Assembly: GCF_004011825.1 (NCBI RefSeq)
Contig: NZ_RKLO01000002.1
Coordinates: 1-64,000 of the forward strand
Length of the DNA stretch: 64,000 nt
Source: Rhodococcus xishaensis
GTDB taxonomy: Bacteria > Actinomycetota > Actinomycetes > Mycobacteriales > Mycobacteriaceae
Direction: 5' to 3'
Positions 37,494-45,801 of this stretch are shown here, one piece after another (positions within the stretch are counted from its first letter, which is position 1; every line of letters begins with the position of its first letter). Below the pieces are notes generated by a model. The model worked only from the letters and a program-made list of their open reading frames with translations. It did not search any database and was not told where the DNA came from. The translations under genes and the position numbers were made by a program.

Positions 37494-38465
37494 ATGAAGC
37501 CGATCCCTCCGCGCGCGGAACCGTCTCGCGCGCCGAAGAACATGGTTTGGGTTCCGGGTGGGACGTTCTGGATGGGATCGGAGGATTTCTATCCGGAGGA
37601 GCGTCCGGTCCACCAGGTGACCGTGGACGCCTTCTGGATGGACGCCCACCAGGTCACGGTCGCCGAGTTCCGGCGCTTCGTGAAGGACACCGGCCACGTC
37701 ACGACCGCCGAGGTTGCGCCAGACCCCGCCGACTATCCCGACGCCGATCGGAGCCTGCTGGTTCCGGGTTCGCTCGTGTTCACCCCGCCCGACCACCCGG
37801 TGTCGCTCGATGACTACAGGCGGTGGTGGTCATGGGTGCCGGGCGCGGACTGGCGTCATCCGGAGGGGCCCGGCAGCAACGTGGGTGGACGCGAGCGGCA
37901 TCCCGTCACCCATGTCTCGTACGCGGACACGCTCGCGTATGCAGCGTGGGCTGGCAAGGAAGTTCCGACCGAGGCCGAATGGGAGTTCGCCGCTCGCGGC
38001 GGCCTCGACCGCAAGACCTACGCCTGGGGCGACGAGTTCACGCCGGGGGGAAAGCACCAGGCCAACACCTGGCAGGGGCAGTTTCCATGGCAGAACCTCG
38101 CCGAGGACGGATACGTCGGCACTGCGCCGATCGCAAGCTTCCGCCCCAACGGGTACGGCCTGGCGGACATGGCCGGCAACGTCTGGGAGTGGACGTCGGA
38201 TTTCTACACCGCCGACCACGGCGCGTCCGGCAAGAACGTCGCACCGGCATCCTTGTGCTGCGTTCCCCGTAACCCGCGCGTCGAGGCGGGGGAGGCTCGT
38301 GACGACGAGGCGTACCCGCGGCGCGTCATCAAGGGCGGGTCGCACCTGTGCGCCCCGAATTACTGCCTCCGGTACCGGCCCGCGGCCCGGCAGGGGGAGA
38401 CCGAGGAGACCTCGACCGCTCACATCGGGTTCCGGTGCGTTGTGCGTGGTCCGGGACCGTCCTGA
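37494..38465 (+). CDS. formylglycine-generating enzyme (SUMF1/EgtB superfamily)
   Basis: A 323-residue FGE-sulfatase-domain protein. It is close to true formylglycine-generating enzymes: MVWVPGGTFWMGSEDFYPEERPVHQVTVDAFWMD at the start, and the two copper-binding cysteines in GGSHLCAPNYCLRYRPAARQ near the C-terminus, ending HIGFRCVV. Such enzymes oxidise a Cys in type I sulfatases to formylglycine. No sulfatase gene is in the window, so its client must be elsewhere. The ATG is 107 bases from the divergent GAP-family start. Confidence 0.92.
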   Translation: MKPIPPRAEPSRAPKNMVWVPGGTFWMGSEDFYPEERPVHQVTVDAFWMDAHQVTVAEFRRFVKDTGHVTTAEVAPDPADYPDADRSLLVPGSLVFTPPDHPVSLDDYRRWWSWVPGADWRHPEGPGSNVGGRERHPVTHVSYADTLAYAAWAGKEVPTEAEWEFAARGGLDRKTYAWGDEFTPGGKHQANTWQGQFPWQNLAEDGYVGTAPIASFRPNGYGLADMAGNVWEWTSDFYTADHGASGKNVAPASLCCVPRNPRVEAGEARDDEAYPRRVIKGGSHLCAPNYCLRYRPAARQGETEETSTAHIGFRCVVRGPGPS

Positions 38466-38687
38466 TGGATTCCGGCGCTATTCTTGCCGATCGGCCCGCC
38501 CGTCTACATCAGCGCAGGAGGGGCCGCGCAGGGAGCGCCGGCACCGATTTCCGCGCATGGTGCGGTGTCTGGCACAATGGTCGGGTTGCCCGGTGAGGGT
38601 GACGGAACCTGATCTGAGCACGAACCAGTCGAGCACCAGCCGCTCGGTTCCTCTGCTCCTGCGATGAACGCAAGGATGGAACAACCG

Positions 38688-39029
38688 ATGAACACCTTGG
38701 ACTTCCTGGACGCCAAGTCTCTCCGCGACGATATCCCGGAGTTCCGTCCCGGTGACACCCTGGACGTGCACGTCAAGGTCATCGAGGGCTCCAAGGAGCG
38801 TGTGCAGGTTTTCAAGGGCGTCGTGATCCGCCGCCAGGGCGGTGGCGTGCGCGAGACCTTCACCGTCCGCAAGGTCTCGTTCGGTGTCGGTGTCGAGCGC
38901 ACCTTCCCGGTCCACAGCCCCAATCTGGCGAAGATCGAGGTCGTCACCCGTGGTGACGTCCGTCGCGCCAAGCTGTACTACCTCCGCGACCTCCGCGGCA
39001 AGGCTGCAAAGATCAAGGAAAAGCGCTGA
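38688..39029 (+). CDS. rplS: 50S ribosomal protein L19
   Basis: A 113-residue L19 with [64 protein letters not shown] and the C-terminal [20 protein letters not shown] 38688 matches the family start; upstream in-frame ATGs at 38664 and 38676 would add 8 or 4 residues. The 220 bases before it contain no gene and probably the leader. A hairpin follows, before lepB. Confidence 0.97.
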   Translation: MNTLDFLDAKSLRDDIPEFRPGDTLDVHVKVIEGSKERVQVFKGVVIRRQGGGVRETFTVRKVSFGVGVERTFPVHSPNLAKIEVVTRGDVRRAKLYYLRDLRGKAAKIKEKR

Positions 39030-39057
39030 GCCCCGACGCTCCGAGTTCGATCGATTG

Positions 39058-39087
39058 GCCCGGCACCGTTTTCGCGCGGTGTCGGGC
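39058..39087 (+). terminator. hairpin between rplS and lepB
   Basis: GCCCGGCACCG and CGGTGTCGGGC form an 11-bp stem with one G:T pair and an 8-base loop, then TAGTCTGTTT. It sits 28 bases after the rplS stop and 12 bases before the lepB start. It is probably a terminator or attenuator separating the abundant ribosomal message from lepB. Confidence 0.65.
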
Positions 39088-39099
39088 TAGTCTGTTTCA

Positions 39100-39930
39100 G
39101 TGGCAGACACACCGCAGGACCCGGCCCTGACGCCGGGCGTGAATGACGGAGACAGCGCAGGAAAGCACCGTGCCGGAGGCACAGACGAGGAGAATGCGGG
39201 CAAAACCCGGGCCGAGAAAGGGAAGAAGCCACGCTCCTTCTGGCGTGAGCTCCCGATCCTCATCCTCGTCGCGCTGGTACTGAGTTTCCTACTCCAAACA
39301 TTCATCGGTCGGGTCTACCTCATCCCGTCGGAGTCGATGGAGCCGACGTTGCACGGCTGCCCCGGGTGTACGGGCGACCGCATCGTGGTCGAGAAGATCA
39401 GCTATCGCTTCGGCGATCCCCAGCCAGGTGACGTCGTCGTCTTCCGCGGACCGGAGTCGTGGTCGGAGAATTACACGTCGAGGCGCTCGTCGAACGTCGT
39501 GCTCCGCGGCGCCCAGGAACTCGGCTCCCTGGTGGGACTAGTGCCGCCGGACGAGAATGATCTCGTGAAGCGTGTGATCGCCACCGGCGGACAGACCGTG
39601 GAGTGCTGCGACGACCAGGGTCGGGTTCTGGTCGACGGCGAGCCGTTGACCGAGCCGTACGTCACGATGGACTACCCGTTCACCCCGGGCGTCCAGACGT
39701 GCGATACGGCCCTCAAGTCTGGTCGTTGTTTCGGTCCGGTCACCGTCCCGGAGGGCAACCTCTGGGTGATGGGCGACAACCGCAGTAACTCGGCCGATTC
39801 CCGCTTCCATGTCTACGACGAACTCCAAGGCACGATCCCGACAGACAACGTGATCGGTAAGGCGACGTTCATCGTGCTGCCGCCGACGCGTTGGGGCACC
39901 ATCTCTTCTCCTGATATCCAGCAGCAGTGA
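39100..39930 (+). CDS. lepB: signal peptidase I
   Basis: A 276-residue membrane serine protease that removes signal peptides. A charged, disordered N-terminus of about 45 residues precedes one transmembrane helix ([19 protein letters not shown]). Ser79 is in [10 protein letters not shown] and the general base Lys157 in [22 protein letters not shown] near the end is the third conserved box. The GTG start is at 39100. The stop overlaps the rnhB start by 4 bases (GTGA). Confidence 0.96.
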   Translation: MADTPQDPALTPGVNDGDSAGKHRAGGTDEENAGKTRAEKGKKPRSFWRELPILILVALVLSFLLQTFIGRVYLIPSESMEPTLHGCPGCTGDRIVVEKISYRFGDPQPGDVVVFRGPESWSENYTSRRSSNVVLRGAQELGSLVGLVPPDENDLVKRVIATGGQTVECCDDQGRVLVDGEPLTEPYVTMDYPFTPGVQTCDTALKSGRCFGPVTVPEGNLWVMGDNRSNSADSRFHVYDELQGTIPTDNVIGKATFIVLPPTRWGTISSPDIQQQ

Positions 39931-40727
39931 GTACCTGGCCACCGAGAACAGTCATTCGCAGGGCGTCCGGTTTGCGGACGATGGAGTCTGCCCTGATGCG
40001 GTGCGGGCTCGGTCCGGTCGCCGGCGTCGACGAGGCGGGACGGGGTGCGTGTGCGGGGCCCTTGGTCGTGGCCGCGTGCGTGCTCGGCACCCGGCCGCAT
40101 GCTGCGCTGGCCGGGCTCGACGACTCGAAGAAGCTGACCGAGAGGACCCGCGAGGAACTGTTCCCGGTCATCACGCGGCTTGCCGCCGCGTGGAGCGTGG
40201 TCGAGATCCCGGCGGACGAGGTTGATCGGATCGGCGTGCACGTCGCGAACATCGAGGGGATGCGCCGCGCGGTCGCGGGCCTGTCGGTGGCACCGGGATA
40301 CGTCCTCACCGACGGGTTCCGGGTTCCGGGTCTACCGGCACCGTCGCTGCCCGTGATCGGCGGTGACGGTGCGGCAGCCTGCATTGCGGCCGCGAGCGTT
40401 CTAGCGAAAGTCGTGCGGGACCGAACGATGGTCGCACTCGACGGGGAGTACCCCAGCTACGGGTTCGCGGCACACAAGGGCTACAGCACCCCGGTGCACG
40501 CGGCGGCGCTGAACGAGTTCGGTCCGAGCCGCGAGCACCGGATGTCCTACGCGAATGTGGCCGCGGCGAGCCGCGCATCGGATTCCGCGGCGAGCCGCGC
40601 ATCGGATTCCGTGGCGAGCCGCGCATCGGATTCCGTGGCGAGCCGCGCATCAGATTCTGTGGCGAGCCGCGCAGCGGATTCCGTGGCGAGCCAAGCGTTC
40701 GAACGCACAGCGGTCGGTACCGGATGA
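39927..40727 (+). CDS. rnhB: ribonuclease HII with a repeat tail
   Basis: A 266-residue RNase HII that cuts RNA in RNA-DNA hybrids and at misincorporated ribonucleotides. The active site begins with Asp35-Glu36 in [37 protein letters not shown] and [17 protein letters not shown] follow. The catalytic core ends near residue 212. The remaining tail is a tandem octapeptide (ASRASDSV with variants), five full copies plus a partial, which is unusual for this family. The start overlaps the lepB stop. Confidence 0.93.
   Translation: MSTWPPRTVIRRASGLRTMESALMRCGLGPVAGVDEAGRGACAGPLVVAACVLGTRPHAALAGLDDSKKLTERTREELFPVITRLAAAWSVVEIPADEVDRIGVHVANIEGMRRAVAGLSVAPGYVLTDGFRVPGLPAPSLPVIGGDGAAACIAAASVLAKVVRDRTMVALDGEYPSYGFAAHKGYSTPVHAAALNEFGPSREHRMSYANVAAASRASDSAASRASDSVASRASDSVASRASDSVASRAADSVASQAFERTAVGTG
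40566..40700 (+). repeat. 24-bp in-frame repeat array in the rnhB 3' end
   Basis: Five consecutive 24-bp units (starting at 40566, 40590, 40614, 40638 and 40662) and a degenerate sixth encode A-S-R-A-S-D-S-V. The first unit has a synonymous or Ala variant (GCG for GTG), and the fourth and fifth carry single substitutions, so the array has started to diverge. It lies after the folded domain of RNase HII, so copy number can change without breaking the enzyme. Confidence 0.95.
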
Positions 40728-40764
40728 CTGTTGTTCACAACAAGATGGGAGGACGTCGAGGCCG

Positions 40765-41082
40765 ATGAGTGGCGAGGATCTCGAGAAGTACGAAACCGAG
40801 ATGGAGCTGTCGCTGTACCGCGAATACCGGGACATCGTCGGCCAGTTCTCGTATGTCGTTGAGACCGAGCGCCGGTTCTATCTCGCGAACACCGTGGAGT
40901 TGATTCCGCACAGCGCGGACGGCGAGATCTATTTCGAGGTACGGATGTCGGACGCCTGGGTGTGGGACATGTACCGCCCGGCACGGTTCGTGAAGTACGT
41001 GCGGGTCATCACGTTCAAGGACGTGAACATCGAGGAACTCGAGAAATCGGACCTGCGACTGCCTGATAGCGGACTGGGCTGA
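40765..41082 (+). CDS. DUF2469 protein
   Basis: A 105-residue soluble acidic protein (MSGEDLEKYETEMELSLYREYRDIVGQFSYVVETERRFYLAN) matching M. tuberculosis Rv2901c. Function unknown, but it is kept next to rnhB across actinobacteria. It starts 37 bases after rnhB and is followed by a strong hairpin, so it probably closes the lepB-rnhB transcript. In M. tuberculosis fdhF and fdhD follow; here YraN follows directly. Confidence 0.92.
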   Translation: MSGEDLEKYETEMELSLYREYRDIVGQFSYVVETERRFYLANTVELIPHSADGEIYFEVRMSDAWVWDMYRPARFVKYVRVITFKDVNIEELEKSDLRLPDSGLG

Positions 41083-41110
41083 GACACTCCCCGCCGAGAC
41101 ACGGCTTATT

Positions 41111-41144
41111 GGAACCGCACACCACCGTGGTGGTGTGCGGTTCC
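41111..41144. terminator. strong inverted repeat after DUF2469
   Basis: A perfect 14-bp stem (GGAACCGCACACCA with its complement) and a 6-base loop, located 28 bases after the stop codon. There is no T run. It fits a rho-independent-like terminator of a high-GC actinobacterium. Confidence 0.75.
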
Positions 41145-41313
41145 GTGTTCTGAGGCTGTTCGACCCGCGCTGTTCCCCGGCACTTGTCCACAGCTCCTCG
41201 CTCATCCACAAGTGACTTTGCCTTCGCTGGTCGAGGGGTCGCGCCCTTCTTTCGTTGCGACACAGTGGGCTTGACCGGCGGGGTATGCCCGCGGAGAGAC
41301 GGGAGGGCCTGTG

Positions 41314-41670
41314 ATGGGGCGGAATCTCGCGCTGGGCGCGATGGGGGAGGACCTGGCCGCGAAGCGGCTGGCGGAGGCGGGGCTTCGGATCGTGGACCGC
41401 AACTGGCGGTGTCGGCACGGGGAGCTGGATCTGGTTGCCGTCGACGGCGACACCGTGGTGTTCGTAGAGGTGAAGACTCGATCCGGGCTGGGGTACGGGA
41501 GTCCGGCCGAGTCGGTGACGTACGCCAAGCAGCGCCGCATTCGGATGCTGGCGCAGCAGTGGCTGTCCGAGTCGGAGCGACACTGGCCGCACGTGCGGTT
41601 CGACGTCGTATCGGTGCTCGTCGATCGAAGGCGAGACCCGGAGATCACCCACCTGCCGGCGGTATTTTGA
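41314..41670 (+). CDS. YraN family (UPF0102) nuclease-like protein
   Basis: A 118-residue protein with a restriction-endonuclease-like fold: GEDLAAKRLAEAGLRIVDRNWRCRHGELDLVAVDGDTVVFVEVKTRS, where the E-(x)-D and VEVK residues resemble a metal-dependent nuclease centre. Function unproven. ATG 41314 is 6 bases after GGGAGGG; the adjacent GTG at 41311 is closer. Its stop shares a base with the comM start (TGATG). The YraN-comM-dprA run is a conserved DNA-processing cluster. Confidence 0.9.
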   Translation: MGRNLALGAMGEDLAAKRLAEAGLRIVDRNWRCRHGELDLVAVDGDTVVFVEVKTRSGLGYGSPAESVTYAKQRRIRMLAQQWLSESERHWPHVRFDVVSVLVDRRRDPEITHLPAVF

Positions 41671-43178
41671 TGGCGCTCGGGCGCGCCCATTCGGTGGCGG
41701 TCACCGGGGTCGACGGGCAGATCGTCGAGATCGAGGCGGACATCGGGCGTGGGCTGCCGGGTGTGCACCTGGTGGGGTTGCCGGACACGGCGCTGCAGGA
41801 GTCCAGGGATCGCGTGCGCGCAGCGGTGACCAACTCGGGTGCCAAGTGGCCTGAATCGCGGGTGACACTGGCGCTGTCGCCGGCGACACTACCCAAGGTT
41901 GGCAGTGTGTACGATCTGGCGCTTGCCTGTGCGGTACTCGACGCGGCCCGCCAGGTTCCGCGCAAGCGGCTCGAGAAGACGGTGCTGCTGGGGGAGCTGG
42001 CGCTCGACGGCCGGCTACGGACGGCGCGCGGTGTGTTGCCGGCGGTGCTCGCGGCAAAGAGGGCTGGTTGGGCGACCGCGGTGGTGCCGATGCATGCGCT
42101 CGACGAGGCAGGCCTCGTCGACGGTATCGAGGTGCTCGGCGCGGATCGGCTCGCTGCTGTGATCGAGTGGCTGCAGGGCACAGGCCAGCTCTCGAGTCCG
42201 GAACCCTTCGACGCCGAGAGCGTCACGACACGAGCCGATCTCAGTGAGGTCGTCGGACAAACGGATGCACGCTGGGCGATCGAGGTCGCGGCAGCCGGTG
42301 CCCACCACCTGATGCTCACGGGGCCTCCCGGCATCGGGAAGACGATGCTTGCGCAGCGCCTGCCAGGGATCCTCCCGACGCTGTCCGAGTCGGAGGCGTT
42401 GGAGGTCACAGCAATTCACTCGGTCGCGGGACTGCTCACGTCGGACCGTCCCCTCATCACCGAACCGCCCTTCATCGCGCCGCACCACACGTCGTCGGTG
42501 AGTGCCCTCGTCGGCGGCGGAAGTGGATTGGCCAAACCCGGGGCAGTCAGCCGGGCGCATCGCGGAATCCTCTTCCTCGACGAGTGCGCCGAGATGGGCA
42601 CGAAGGCGCTCGAGGCGCTGCGGACTCCGCTCGAGGACGGCGAAGTGCGTATTGCCCGTCGGGATGGTGTCGCGCAATACCCGGCACGGTTCCAGTTGGT
42701 TCTGGCGGCCAACCCATGCCCGTGCGCTCCTGCGCGTGAGACCGACCGCGTGTGCGCGCCGACAGTCCGCCGCCGCTATCTGGGACGCCTGTCAGGGCCC
42801 TTGCTGGATCGTGTCGACCTGCGGATCCGGATGCGAGCGATCGCGACGGGTGTGTTGATGGACGGGGTGGGGGAGAGCACCGACGAGGTGCGGTCTCGGG
42901 TGGCGGCGGCGCGTGCTGCCGCAGCCGAGCGCTGGCAGCCGTTCGGTTGGCACACCAACGCGGAGGTTCCGGGTCCGGCACTACGGCAACGCTTCCGGCT
43001 CTCACGTGACGCTCTGGCCCCGCTCGAGCGGGCCCTCCGGAGGGGATCCGTCACCGCCAGGGGAGCCGACCGTGCGTTGCGGGTCGCGTGGACCCTCGCG
43101 GACCTGGCCGGGCTGAGCTGCCCGGGTTCCGACCAGGTGGGGGCCGCGCTCGGGTTTCGCGACCGCGGTGCCGCGTGA
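41670..43178 (+). CDS. comM: YifB/ComM family Mg-chelatase-like AAA+ ATPase
   Basis: A 502-residue AAA+ protein. It opens with an S5-like domain (VDGQIVEIEADIGRGLPGVHLVGLPD). Walker A is GPPGIGKTMLAQRLPGILP near residue 220, and later FIAPHHTSSVSALVGGG, LFLDECAEM (Walker B) and AANPCPCAP with the Cys-containing zinc-like loop follow. ComM is a branch-migration helicase aiding integration of transformed DNA in other bacteria. The start overlaps YraN and the stop overlaps dprA (GTGA). Confidence 0.94.
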   Translation: MALGRAHSVAVTGVDGQIVEIEADIGRGLPGVHLVGLPDTALQESRDRVRAAVTNSGAKWPESRVTLALSPATLPKVGSVYDLALACAVLDAARQVPRKRLEKTVLLGELALDGRLRTARGVLPAVLAAKRAGWATAVVPMHALDEAGLVDGIEVLGADRLAAVIEWLQGTGQLSSPEPFDAESVTTRADLSEVVGQTDARWAIEVAAAGAHHLMLTGPPGIGKTMLAQRLPGILPTLSESEALEVTAIHSVAGLLTSDRPLITEPPFIAPHHTSSVSALVGGGSGLAKPGAVSRAHRGILFLDECAEMGTKALEALRTPLEDGEVRIARRDGVAQYPARFQLVLAANPCPCAPARETDRVCAPTVRRRYLGRLSGPLLDRVDLRIRMRAIATGVLMDGVGESTDEVRSRVAAARAAAAERWQPFGWHTNAEVPGPALRQRFRLSRDALAPLERALRRGSVTARGADRALRVAWTLADLAGLSCPGSDQVGAALGFRDRGAA

Positions 43179-44296
43179 GCGGGTACGACCCGCGGCTGTT
43201 GTCGTGGGCTTATCTGTCGAAGGTGGTGCAGGGTCCGTGTCCACCGCTGTCGCAGCTGGTGTCGGCCGTAGGGCCGGAAGAGACCGCACGTGCCGTCCGG
43301 GAGAGGGATCTGTCGAATTTCCTCGACCGGCGAACCTCGGCCCGGGCGCACCTCGACACCTCCGCTCGCGACTTGGACCTGTTGGCGTCGATGGGAGGGC
43401 GACTGGTCACACCGGACGACGAAGAGTGGCCGCGCTGGCGGCTGCTGGCGTTCGATGCTCTCGGCGAGGCCCGCGACGACGGCGGTCCGCTGGCGCTGTG
43501 GGTGTTCGGCAGTCGCCCGGTGGACGAACTGGTGACTCGGTCGGTGGCAGTAGTCGGGACGCGCGCCGCGAGTTCCTACGGCGAGCACGTGACCGCCGAG
43601 ATCGCCGGCGACCTTGCAGCCTCCGGTTGGACGATCGTGTCCGGCGCGGCGTTCGGTATCGACGCGGCCGCCCACCGGGCCGCTCTCGGGACCGGCGGAC
43701 TCACCGTAGCGGTTCTCGCATGCGGGGTGGATCGCGCGTATCCGGCGGGGCACGGTCGGTTGCTGCAGCAGATCGCAGCGGACGGAGCTGTAGTCAGCGA
43801 GTATCCGCCCGGAACGACACCCGCCCGGTACCGCTTCCTGGCCCGGAACAGGTTGGTGGCGGGGTTGTCGGGCGGCGTCGTGGTGGTGGAAGCGGGTTGG
43901 CGCAGTGGAGCGCGGAACACCGCAGCATGGGGGCGTCGCCTCGGGCGCCCGGTGCTGGCGGTGCCGGGGCCGGTCACGGCTGCGGCCTCCACCGGGTGCC
44001 ACCGAATGATCCGGGAGGGTGAGGCAATGTTGGTGACAAGTGCGGCGGATGTCGTGCAGGAAGCAGGGCCGATCGGGGTGGACGGCGACTGCGCTGATCT
44101 GGCCCGCGATCTCGACGTCCTTACCGGTGACGCCGCCGCGGTCTACGAGGCGTTGCCTGCCAACGGCACGCGCGGCACCCGGGAGTTGTCGGTGGATTCC
44201 GGTGTTCCGATCGAGGGGGTGCGTGCGGTCCTTCCGGTCATGGAACTGGACGGATTCGTCGGCTCGGACGAGACGGGGTGGTTTCGAGCGAGGTGA
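43175..44296 (+). CDS. dprA: DNA-processing protein DprA
   Basis: A 373-residue Smf/DprA protein that loads RecA on single-stranded DNA during DNA uptake. A SAM-like N-terminus precedes the Rossmann core: AVVGTRAASSYGEHVTAEIAGDLA, SGAAFGIDAAAHRAAL, SEYPPGTTPARYRFLARNRLVAGLSGGVVVVEA. A winged-helix C-terminus ends LDGFVGSDETGWFRAR. The final 67 bases of the gene recur at 48309-48375, marking one end of the island. The GTG start overlaps comM. Confidence 0.95.
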   Translation: MSGYDPRLLSWAYLSKVVQGPCPPLSQLVSAVGPEETARAVRERDLSNFLDRRTSARAHLDTSARDLDLLASMGGRLVTPDDEEWPRWRLLAFDALGEARDDGGPLALWVFGSRPVDELVTRSVAVVGTRAASSYGEHVTAEIAGDLAASGWTIVSGAAFGIDAAAHRAALGTGGLTVAVLACGVDRAYPAGHGRLLQQIAADGAVVSEYPPGTTPARYRFLARNRLVAGLSGGVVVVEAGWRSGARNTAAWGRRLGRPVLAVPGPVTAAASTGCHRMIREGEAMLVTSAADVVQEAGPIGVDGDCADLARDLDVLTGDAAAVYEALPANGTRGTRELSVDSGVPIEGVRAVLPVMELDGFVGSDETGWFRAR

Positions 44297-44349
44297 TCTG
44301 TTCCGGTATCACACCTCTCGCATCATCACGTCCTTGATCCGTCGGATGC
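44230..44349. repeat. left direct repeat bounding the dprA-proximal island
   Basis: This 120-bp segment contains the last 67 bases of dprA, a short spacer, and 37 bases that are the 3' end of the HadA-like gene (coding for R-I-R-R-I-K-D-V-M-M-R-E-V on the minus strand). It matches 48309-48436 with about five substitutions and an 8-base indel. The HadA-like piece here is an orphan fragment; the full gene lies beyond the right copy. Confidence 0.93.
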
Positions 44350-44412
44350 CGGGGATGGCGTGGGTCGATTGACCGTCGGATGGGGCTCCGGTCCTTGCAG
44401 GTCGGAGTCGTT

Positions 44413-45681
44413 TCAGGAAGGCGAGGTTCGGCCGCTGCGGGCCCAGAACAGGACGGGTATGAGAACCAATGCCAGGATTCCGCCACTGAGGGAAAGGGTT
44501 TCGTAGTTGGCCGCCGACACCACCACACCGGACATGGCTCCTCCCCCAGCACCGGCGAGTGCGACGAGAACGTCGATCTTTCCCTGAGTTCGGGGCCGGG
44601 TCTCGGGGACTGTGGCATCGACGACGAGGGTAGTACCGGCGATGAGGCCGAAGTTCCAGCCCAAACCGAGTAGCGCCAGCGCCACGATCATCAGGATGAG
44701 CGATTCACCAGGCGCAAGCGCAGCGACGATGCCGGCGAGCAGTAGAGTCAATCCCGAAGCGGCCGCCATGGGCAGGCGTCCCAGCTTGTCGACGAGGACA
44801 CCCGTAATCAGTGAGGGCAAGTACATTGCCCCGACGTGGATGCCGATCACCAGCCCGACGTCCCCGAGTCCGTGATGGTGGGCCGCCATGTGCACGGGGG
44901 TCATCGTCATGATCGCGATCATCGCCACCTGTGTGAGGAACATGACGGTGGCGCCGACGTAGACACCCACTCCGACTTTCGGGGTGACGGCGCCCACTGA
45001 GGTCGTGGTCGGGGCACCGCGTTCGATCCGGCGGGCCAGTAGGAGCGGGTCCGGTCGCAGCAAGGTGACCAAAGCCGTGCCGGCGCCCAGATAGGCGACT
45101 GCCGCGAGGAGGAACGGTCCTGACAGCGCTGGCAGACCGAGCCAGGTCGCGAGGTCGCCGAGCGGCTCCACGAGGTTTGGGCCTGCGACGGCACCGAGTG
45201 TCGTGGAGACCAGCGAGATACTGATCGCGGTGCCTCGCCGTTCGGGAGGCGCGAGATCGGTTCCGGCATAGCGTGCCTGGAGGTTGGCTGCGAACCCGGC
45301 GCCGTACACGAAGAGCGAGATGAACAGCAGGGGCACGCTCTCATTGATCGCGGCCAAGACCACCCCGATCGAACCGACACCGCCGGCGCCGAATCCGAGC
45401 CCGAGTCCGATCCTCCGCCCGTGCGTCTGCGTGATGCGACCGATCAGGAACGCCGCCAACGCAGAACCGAGAGTGAACAGCGCGGTGGGCAGACCTGCGA
45501 GGGTGTCCGAACCGAGCATCTGCTGCGCCAGGAGCGCACCGACCGTGACTCCCGCTGTCAGACCGGCGCCACTGAGGATCTGACTGACGACGACAACGAT
45601 CAGGGTGCGCTTCTGTACTCGGCGGCGCTCGTCTTCATTGGGCACGATCACGTCCGCGACCTGTGCGTCATCACGCGACAC
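44413..45681 (-). CDS. MFS transporter
   Basis: A 422-residue major facilitator with 12 hydrophobic helices. The loop 2-3 motif is GRITQTHGRRIGLGLGFG, and the second-half counterpart is GVLVDKLGRLPMAAASG. Loop 4 has QARYAGTDLAPPERRGTAISISLVSTTLGAVAGPNL. The substrate is unknown; the family is drug/metabolite exporter-like. GTG 45681 is chosen because GGAGG lies 9 bases upstream; the longer frame adds an Arg-rich leader that is unlikely. It is the last gene of the minus-strand run in the island and could export a sulfur compound, but this is only inferred from its neighbours. Confidence 0.88.
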   Translation of the reverse strand: MSRDDAQVADVIVPNEDERRRVQKRTLIVVVVSQILSGAGLTAGVTVGALLAQQMLGSDTLAGLPTALFTLGSALAAFLIGRITQTHGRRIGLGLGFGAGGVGSIGVVLAAINESVPLLFISLFVYGAGFAANLQARYAGTDLAPPERRGTAISISLVSTTLGAVAGPNLVEPLGDLATWLGLPALSGPFLLAAVAYLGAGTALVTLLRPDPLLLARRIERGAPTTTSVGAVTPKVGVGVYVGATVMFLTQVAMIAIMTMTPVHMAAHHHGLGDVGLVIGIHVGAMYLPSLITGVLVDKLGRLPMAAASGLTLLLAGIVAALAPGESLILMIVALALLGLGWNFGLIAGTTLVVDATVPETRPRTQGKIDVLVALAGAGGGAMSGVVVSAANYETLSLSGGILALVLIPVLFWARSGRTSPS

Positions 45682-45700
45682 CGAGATCGACCTCCCTTGC

Positions 45701-45772
45701 TCACGCGCCACGCGACGGCGCCTTCGTCCATGGCCCTGACATCGACACCGCGGTCGCACTGAATGCACTCAC
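45701..45772 (-). CDS. possible 23-residue leader peptide
   Basis: A short frame starting GTG, with GAGGAG 5 bases upstream, encodes MSAFSATAVSMSGPWTKAPS and three more residues, and ends 19 bases before the MFS transporter start. It lies in the gap between the cysteine desulfurase and transporter genes. It has no recognisable relatives and could be chance; a translated leader controlling the transporter is the other option. Confidence 0.25.
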   Translation of the reverse strand: MSAFSATAVSMSGPWTKAPSRGA

Positions 45773-45801
45773 AGGAACTCCTCTGTGGTCGGGCGAATTC
45801 C

